From assembly GCF_000337775.1 (NCBI RefSeq), contig NZ_AOLQ01000059.1, forward strand, positions 62,001 through 126,000: DNA of 64,000 nucleotides, given 5' to 3'. The translations under genes and the position numbers were made by a program. Positions within the stretch are counted from its first letter, which is position 1, and each line of letters begins with the position of its first letter. Below, piece after piece: positions 60,662 to 64,000 of this stretch. The stretch comes from Haloarcula vallismortis ATCC 29715 (GTDB taxonomy: Archaea; Halobacteriota; Halobacteria; Halobacteriales; Haloarculaceae). Below the pieces are notes generated by a model, which did no database searches, was not told where the DNA came from, and was given only the letters and a program-made list of their open reading frames with translations.

Positions 60662-61114
60662 ATGGACACCGACATCGCGTTCGCCTACACAGAGGGGATG
60701 CCCGACGACGTTGTCCGAGACCGCCTCGCTGCGAGCGAGCGCGGTGTGCTCGCGCTGGCTGACGGCGACGACGCCTACGCCTTCCCGGTGTTTCACCACT
60801 ACGAGGACGGGTCGCTGTATTTCCGCTTGGGCGAGACGAGGGGAAGCGAGAAGTCGGCGTACCTCGACGCAACTGAAACGGCGACGTATGTCGTCACCGA
60901 GACAGAGGCGACACCGGACGCGGAGTCGTGGACCGGATGGAGCATTATCGCCCGGGGACCGATAACGGCTGTTCCCGACGATGATCCGGCCTACGCGGCC
61001 GTCGAGATAAATGAGCGCTACGCGCCCATTCGGGTGTTTGAGGAGGCGACCGACGAGATGGACGTGACGCTGTACGAACTATCAATCGAGGTACTGACTG
61101 GCCGGCAGAACTGA
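60662..61114 (+). CDS. pyridoxamine 5'-phosphate oxidase family (flavin-binding) protein
   Basis: 150 residues with the split-barrel FMN-binding fold: ERGVLALADGDDAYAFPVFHHYEDGSLYFRLGETRGSEKSAYL, then ATYVVTETEATPDAESWTGWSIIARG. No catalytic residues are firm enough to call it PdxH; it may be a nitroreductase-like or heme/flavin-binding relative. It follows the phosphohexomutase by 24 bases. Confidence 0.82.
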   Translation: MDTDIAFAYTEGMPDDVVRDRLAASERGVLALADGDDAYAFPVFHHYEDGSLYFRLGETRGSEKSAYLDATETATYVVTETEATPDAESWTGWSIIARGPITAVPDDDPAYAAVEINERYAPIRVFEEATDEMDVTLYELSIEVLTGRQN

Positions 61115-61126
61115 TCCTGACGGGGG

Positions 61127-61510
61127 CTACTCGCGAATGCCGCGACACCGGTCGCCCCCGTTGCCGAGGGACTCCACGTCGAACCCCAGTGCCTCGTAGA
61201 ACGGCCGTACGTCCGCGTCGAACTCGGCGGTGACCCGGTCACGCCGGTCGAGTGCGGCCTCGATGAGTGTCGTTCCGATGCCCTGTCCGCGCCGACGCCG
61301 CCGGACGGCGACGGCTTCGATGTGAGACCCGTCGAGCACGAGTGCGCCGAGAATACGCCCGTCTGCCGAGTCGTCGCCCGACACCGCGACGAGCGTGCCA
61401 CCGTCTTCGATACCCGCCCGGACAGTCGCGACGGCTATTGACAGGACCGCGCCGTCGAGGACGTTCATCACCGCAGGCACTTCGTCGGCGTTTGCTGGAC
61501 GGACGTGCAT
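61127..61510 (-). CDS. GNAT family acetyltransferase
   Basis: 127 residues. Acetyl-CoA-binding motif A is AVRRRRRGQGIGTTLIEAALDRRD (V-x-x-x-x-R-G-x-G-x-G/A). Start MHVRPANADEVPAVMNVLDGAVLS. It lies 24 bases behind the SAMP2 gene on the same strand, so it is probably co-transcribed. Substrate unknown. Confidence 0.88.
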   Translation of the reverse strand: MHVRPANADEVPAVMNVLDGAVLSIAVATVRAGIEDGGTLVAVSGDDSADGRILGALVLDGSHIEAVAVRRRRRGQGIGTTLIEAALDRRDRVTAEFDADVRPFYEALGFDVESLGNGGDRCRGIRE

Positions 61511-61534
61511 AGCTGTGCTGACTACTACCGCGCC

Positions 61535-61735
61535 TTACCCGCCTTTGATGAGACGCACGACCTGAACGCGGTTGGCCGTGACAGGCTGGTCAGTCGGCAC
61601 GTGCTCGCCGTCGACGAGAACCGACACCTCGTGGGGGCTCAGGTCGACCGGTGCGAGCAGGTCGCCGTAGGTCGCGTCTGCGTCCACCTCCAGTTCGTGG
61701 GTATCCTCGCCGGCGATTTCGACGGTGATGTGCAT
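61535..61735 (-). CDS. samp2: ubiquitin-like small archaeal modifier protein SAMP2
   Basis: 66 residues with a beta-grasp layout: [27 protein letters not shown] and [14 protein letters not shown]. The C-terminal di-glycine tail is VRLIKGG. SAMP2 in Haloferax acts as both a protein modifier and a sulfur carrier for tRNA thiolation (established for that family). It is divergent from rfcS across 79 bases and upstream of the GNAT gene. Confidence 0.9.
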   Translation of the reverse strand: MHITVEIAGEDTHELEVDADATYGDLLAPVDLSPHEVSVLVDGEHVPTDQPVTANRVQVVRLIKGG

Positions 61736-61814
61736 ACCCGGCCGTACACCACCGACGCACCTGAGACTGTCGACTCTCGCGGGGTTTAAGACCGGCCCAC
61801 GCCTCCAATCGTCC

Positions 61815-62792
61815 ATGAGTGAGGCCGAGTCCGAGTCGCGGGCGGGACGCGAGGAGGTCTGGATCGAGAAGTACCGCCCGCAGACGCTCGACGACGTGAT
61901 GGGCCACGAGAACATCGTCGGGCGACTCAAAAGCTACGTCTCGCGCAACGACCTGAGCCACATGCTGTTTTCCGGGCCGGCGGGGACGGGGAAGACGACG
62001 TGTGCGACGGCTATCGCCCGCGAACTGTACGGCGACGACTGGCGCGAACACTTCCTCGAACTGAACGCTTCCGACGAACGCGGGATCGACGTGGTCCGGG
62101 ACCGCATCAAGAACTTCGCCCGGACGAGCTTCGGCGGCGTCGAGTACCGCATCATCTTTCTCGACGAGGCCGACGCCCTGACAAGCGACGCTCAGTCGGC
62201 GCTGCGCCGGACGATGGAGCAGTTCTCGAACAACGTTCGCTTCATTCTCTCGTGTAACTACTCCAGCCAGATCATCGACCCGATCCAATCGCGCTGTGCG
62301 GTCTTCCGGTTCTCGCCGCTGGCCGATGACGCCGTGGCCGAGGAAATCCGAAATATCGCCGCACAAGAGGACATCGAACTGACCGAGGACGGACTCGATG
62401 CACTAGTCTACGCCGCCGACGGCGACATGCGAAAAGCCATCAACGGCCTGCAAGCCGCGTCGGTCAGCGGTGACACGGTCGACGAGTCGGCGGTGTACGC
62501 CATCACCTCGACGGCTCGCCCGGAGGAAATAAGGACGATGGTGCAGTCCGCACTTGACGGCGATTTCACCGCATCCCGGGCGACCCTCGATAGACTGCTG
62601 ACCGAGGAGGGTATCGCGGGCGGCGACGTCATCGACCAACTGCACCGCTCTATCTGGGAGTTCGATATTGACGACGAAGCCGCCGTCCGGGTACTCGAAC
62701 GCATCGGCGAAACCGATTATCGAATCACCCGCGGCGCGAACGAGCGCGTCCAACTCGAAGCGATGCTGGCCTCGCTCGCACAGGGCGAATAG
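61815..62792 (+). CDS. rfcS: replication factor C small subunit
   Basis: 325 residues; AAA+ clamp-loader subunit that places PCNA on DNA. Walker A is [10 protein letters not shown] near residues 55-64, Walker B IIFLDEAD and the SRC motif [10 protein letters not shown]. No intein is present at Walker A, a common site in haloarchaea. ATG 61815 ([22 protein letters not shown]) is preferred over the frame's 61725 start. Partner rfcL is outside the window. Confidence 0.96.
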   Translation: MSEAESESRAGREEVWIEKYRPQTLDDVMGHENIVGRLKSYVSRNDLSHMLFSGPAGTGKTTCATAIARELYGDDWREHFLELNASDERGIDVVRDRIKNFARTSFGGVEYRIIFLDEADALTSDAQSALRRTMEQFSNNVRFILSCNYSSQIIDPIQSRCAVFRFSPLADDAVAEEIRNIAAQEDIELTEDGLDALVYAADGDMRKAINGLQAASVSGDTVDESAVYAITSTARPEEIRTMVQSALDGDFTASRATLDRLLTEEGIAGGDVIDQLHRSIWEFDIDDEAAVRVLERIGETDYRITRGANERVQLEAMLASLAQGE

Positions 62793-62816
62793 GGTGCTAC
62801 TCCCCTCTGAACCCAA

Positions 62817-62821
62817 TTTTT
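62817..62821 (+). terminator. T5 run after rfcS
   Basis: Five thymines about 25 bases after the rfcS stop, in front of the archaellin promoter. A plausible U-rich 3' end. Confidence 0.4.
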
Positions 62822-62884
62822 CACACCTGATAACTGGCAGGTGAGCTTTATGAAGAAAGGAGTATAAGGATATCAACAACTGAA

Positions 62885-63514
62885 ATGCAACGTTTACGAC
62901 CAGCTACAGACGGGACGGGTGAGGACCGCGGACAGGTCGGGATCGGGACGCTTATCGTGTTTATCGCGATGGTGCTGGTCGCGGCAATCGCGGCCGGCGT
63001 GCTCATCAACACGGCGGGGTTCCTGCAGAGTTCCGCGCAGGCAACGGGCCAGCAGTCTAGCGATTCGACGACCAACCGCATCCAGGTCGTCGGGATGACC
63101 GGTGACCACTTCACCGACAACAGCGAGGTCGGCGTGGTTGATATCGTCGTCAGGCGGGCACCAGGGGCAAGCAACGTCGACCTTGACAAGACAACAATCC
63201 AGTGGATCGGTCCGAGCGGCTCGTACTACCAGCTCGCGGCTGGCGGCGCAGATGGCAACCCCGATGGTCGGTTCGTCGTCTCGACCGTACAGGATAACGA
63301 CGGCTCACAGCCAGTGCTGAACGACGTCGAAGACCGGTTCAGAATAACGCTTGACCTGGGTGACGATAGTTCCGTCGGTGCTGTACCATTCGGTGAGGAA
63401 TTACCCGAAGGCGAGACCGCGACACTGCGTATTACCTCGCCTGCAGGTGGGATGACGACCGAGGAAGTCGTCGTGCCGAAGACGCTCTCCGGGGAATCCT
63501 CGGTCACGCTCTGA
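62885..63514 (+). CDS. archaellin (archaeal flagellin) precursor
   Basis: 209 residues. Class III signal: basic/acidic N-terminus with [28 protein letters not shown]. Processing by the prepilin-like peptidase is expected at G-Q (residues about 17-18), leaving the conserved hydrophobic helix at the mature N-terminus. The rest is beta-rich, with Thr/Asn sites (e.g. [10 protein letters not shown]) that could carry glycans. It is an isolated archaellin gene, with a TATA-like tttatg and a GGAG sequence upstream. No arl genes are nearby. Confidence 0.9.
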   Translation: MQRLRPATDGTGEDRGQVGIGTLIVFIAMVLVAAIAAGVLINTAGFLQSSAQATGQQSSDSTTNRIQVVGMTGDHFTDNSEVGVVDIVVRRAPGASNVDLDKTTIQWIGPSGSYYQLAAGGADGNPDGRFVVSTVQDNDGSQPVLNDVEDRFRITLDLGDDSSVGAVPFGEELPEGETATLRITSPAGGMTTEEVVVPKTLSGESSVTL

Positions 63515-63578
63515 CGGCTGTGGATATCGCCGGTCCCTTCGGAACAGTTTTAGGCGAACGTGGGCCAACTGAACACCA

Positions 63579-64000
63579 ATGAGCGACCTCGACGAGGCCT
63601 ACCAACTCGACTACTTCGAAGAGGAAGGCTTCCACAGACAGGAGTGTGCCTCCTGTGGCGATATGTTCTGGTCCCGCGTCGAGCGCGAGACCTGCGGCGA
63701 ACCGCCGTGTGCGGAGTACGACTTTATCGACAACCCCGGGTTCGACGAGTCCCACTCGCTGACAGAGATGCGCGAGGCGTTCCTTTCCTTTTTCGAGGAA
63801 CGCGACCACGAGCGCATCGAGCCATACCCCGTCGCCGCTAACCGCTGGCGCGACGATGTGCTCCTGACACAGGCGTCGATATACGACTTCCAGCCGCTCG
63901 TGACCTCGGGAACGACGCCGCCGCCGGCGAACCCGCTGTGTATCAGCCAGCCCTGCATCCGGATGCAGGACATCGACAACGTCGGGAAGACGGGCCGGCA
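63579..64000 (+). CDS. alaS: alanyl-tRNA synthetase, N-terminal part (cut by the window end)
   Basis: The first 140 codons only. [32 protein letters not shown], with CxxC zinc-like pairs, is the archaeal AlaRS N-terminal extension. Next comes the class II catalytic start [39 protein letters not shown]. Charges tRNA-Ala. Runs on beyond base 64000; nothing about its end can be said. Confidence 0.95.
   Translation, partial: MSDLDEAYQLDYFEEEGFHRQECASCGDMFWSRVERETCGEPPCAEYDFIDNPGFDESHSLTEMREAFLSFFEERDHERIEPYPVAANRWRDDVLLTQASIYDFQPLVTSGTTPPPANPLCISQPCIRMQDIDNVGKTGR

Noticed and set aside
61815-62792. Possible intein in the replication factor C gene
   Set aside because: The Walker A and following motifs run without an insertion; no intein blocks are present.
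1-64000. CRISPR array or tRNA/rRNA genes
   Set aside because: Despite the Cas4-like protein, no array of equally spaced repeats was seen on either strand, and no rRNA or tRNA fold was recognised.

Overview
This 64 kb window is chromosomal DNA of an extremely halophilic archaeon (class Halobacteria). The predicted proteins are strongly acidic, the DNA is GC-rich with AT-rich promoters, and there are archaeal markers: replication factor C small subunit, a SAMP2 ubiquitin-like modifier, an archaellin with a class III signal peptide, Tat-type lipoproteins and several haloarchaea-only small proteins. The nitrate, ammonium and archaellin gene content is compatible with Haloarcula or a close relative, but the genus is an inference. 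No rRNA, tRNA, CRISPR array, insertion sequence or prophage was found. The last gene (alaS) is cut by the window end.

Layout. 0-8 kb: a small DUF4177-like gene, ileS, prs, a REC-PAS-PAS regulator, a beta-propeller gene and hemL. 8-22.4 kb: a nitrogen and signalling island. It holds assimilatory nitrate reductase (nasA), a nitrate/nitrite transporter (narK type), ferredoxin-nitrite reductase with a 32-residue ORF right behind it, an orphan periplasmic-binding protein, cheC, and amt-glnK-lrp as one operon. Divergent from amt lies an unusual pair: a soluble chemotaxis transducer fused to a KaiC-like domain without a P-loop, translationally coupled to a PAS histidine kinase. 22.4-31.7 kb: a four-gene DUF58/DUF4129-type membrane cluster without MoxR, hemB, an AT-rich lipoprotein gene next to a broken PIN toxin, a CinA-like gene, a TrkA-N membrane protein and a large HdrD-like Fe-S oxidoreductase.

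31.8-47 kb: mostly housekeeping and haloarchaeal conserved genes. These include a Cas4-like protein, a glutaredoxin / cysteine-less redoxin / Sua5 operon, a CNNM/CorC protein, a cupin, a CobW-type GTPase with a His-rich loop, an ArsA/Get3-type ATPase, cstA and a PiT phosphate transporter. A tandem array of covarying stem-loop repeats follows the gene at 46316-47014. 47-64 kb: DJ-1/PfpI, a complete TAXI-TRAP transporter operon, upp, a P-loop-less RecA-like protein, two phosphohexomutases, rpiA, a histone-fold-like miniprotein, larB, two paralogous mini zinc-finger genes with dyads abutting their start codons, a GIY-YIG protein, SAMP2 with a GNAT enzyme, rfcS, an archaellin and the start of alaS.

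How it fits together. Between 8 and 19 kb the genes cover uptake and reduction of nitrate to ammonium, ammonium uptake and PII signalling. The flanking binding protein, CheC, transducer-KaiC fusion and kinase raise the possibility, inference only, that nitrogen status is coupled to taxis or gene control. This is the best candidate for an undescribed system here. The covarying repeat array at 46.1-46.3 kb and the start-codon dyads of the zinc-finger genes are the most interesting non-coding signals.
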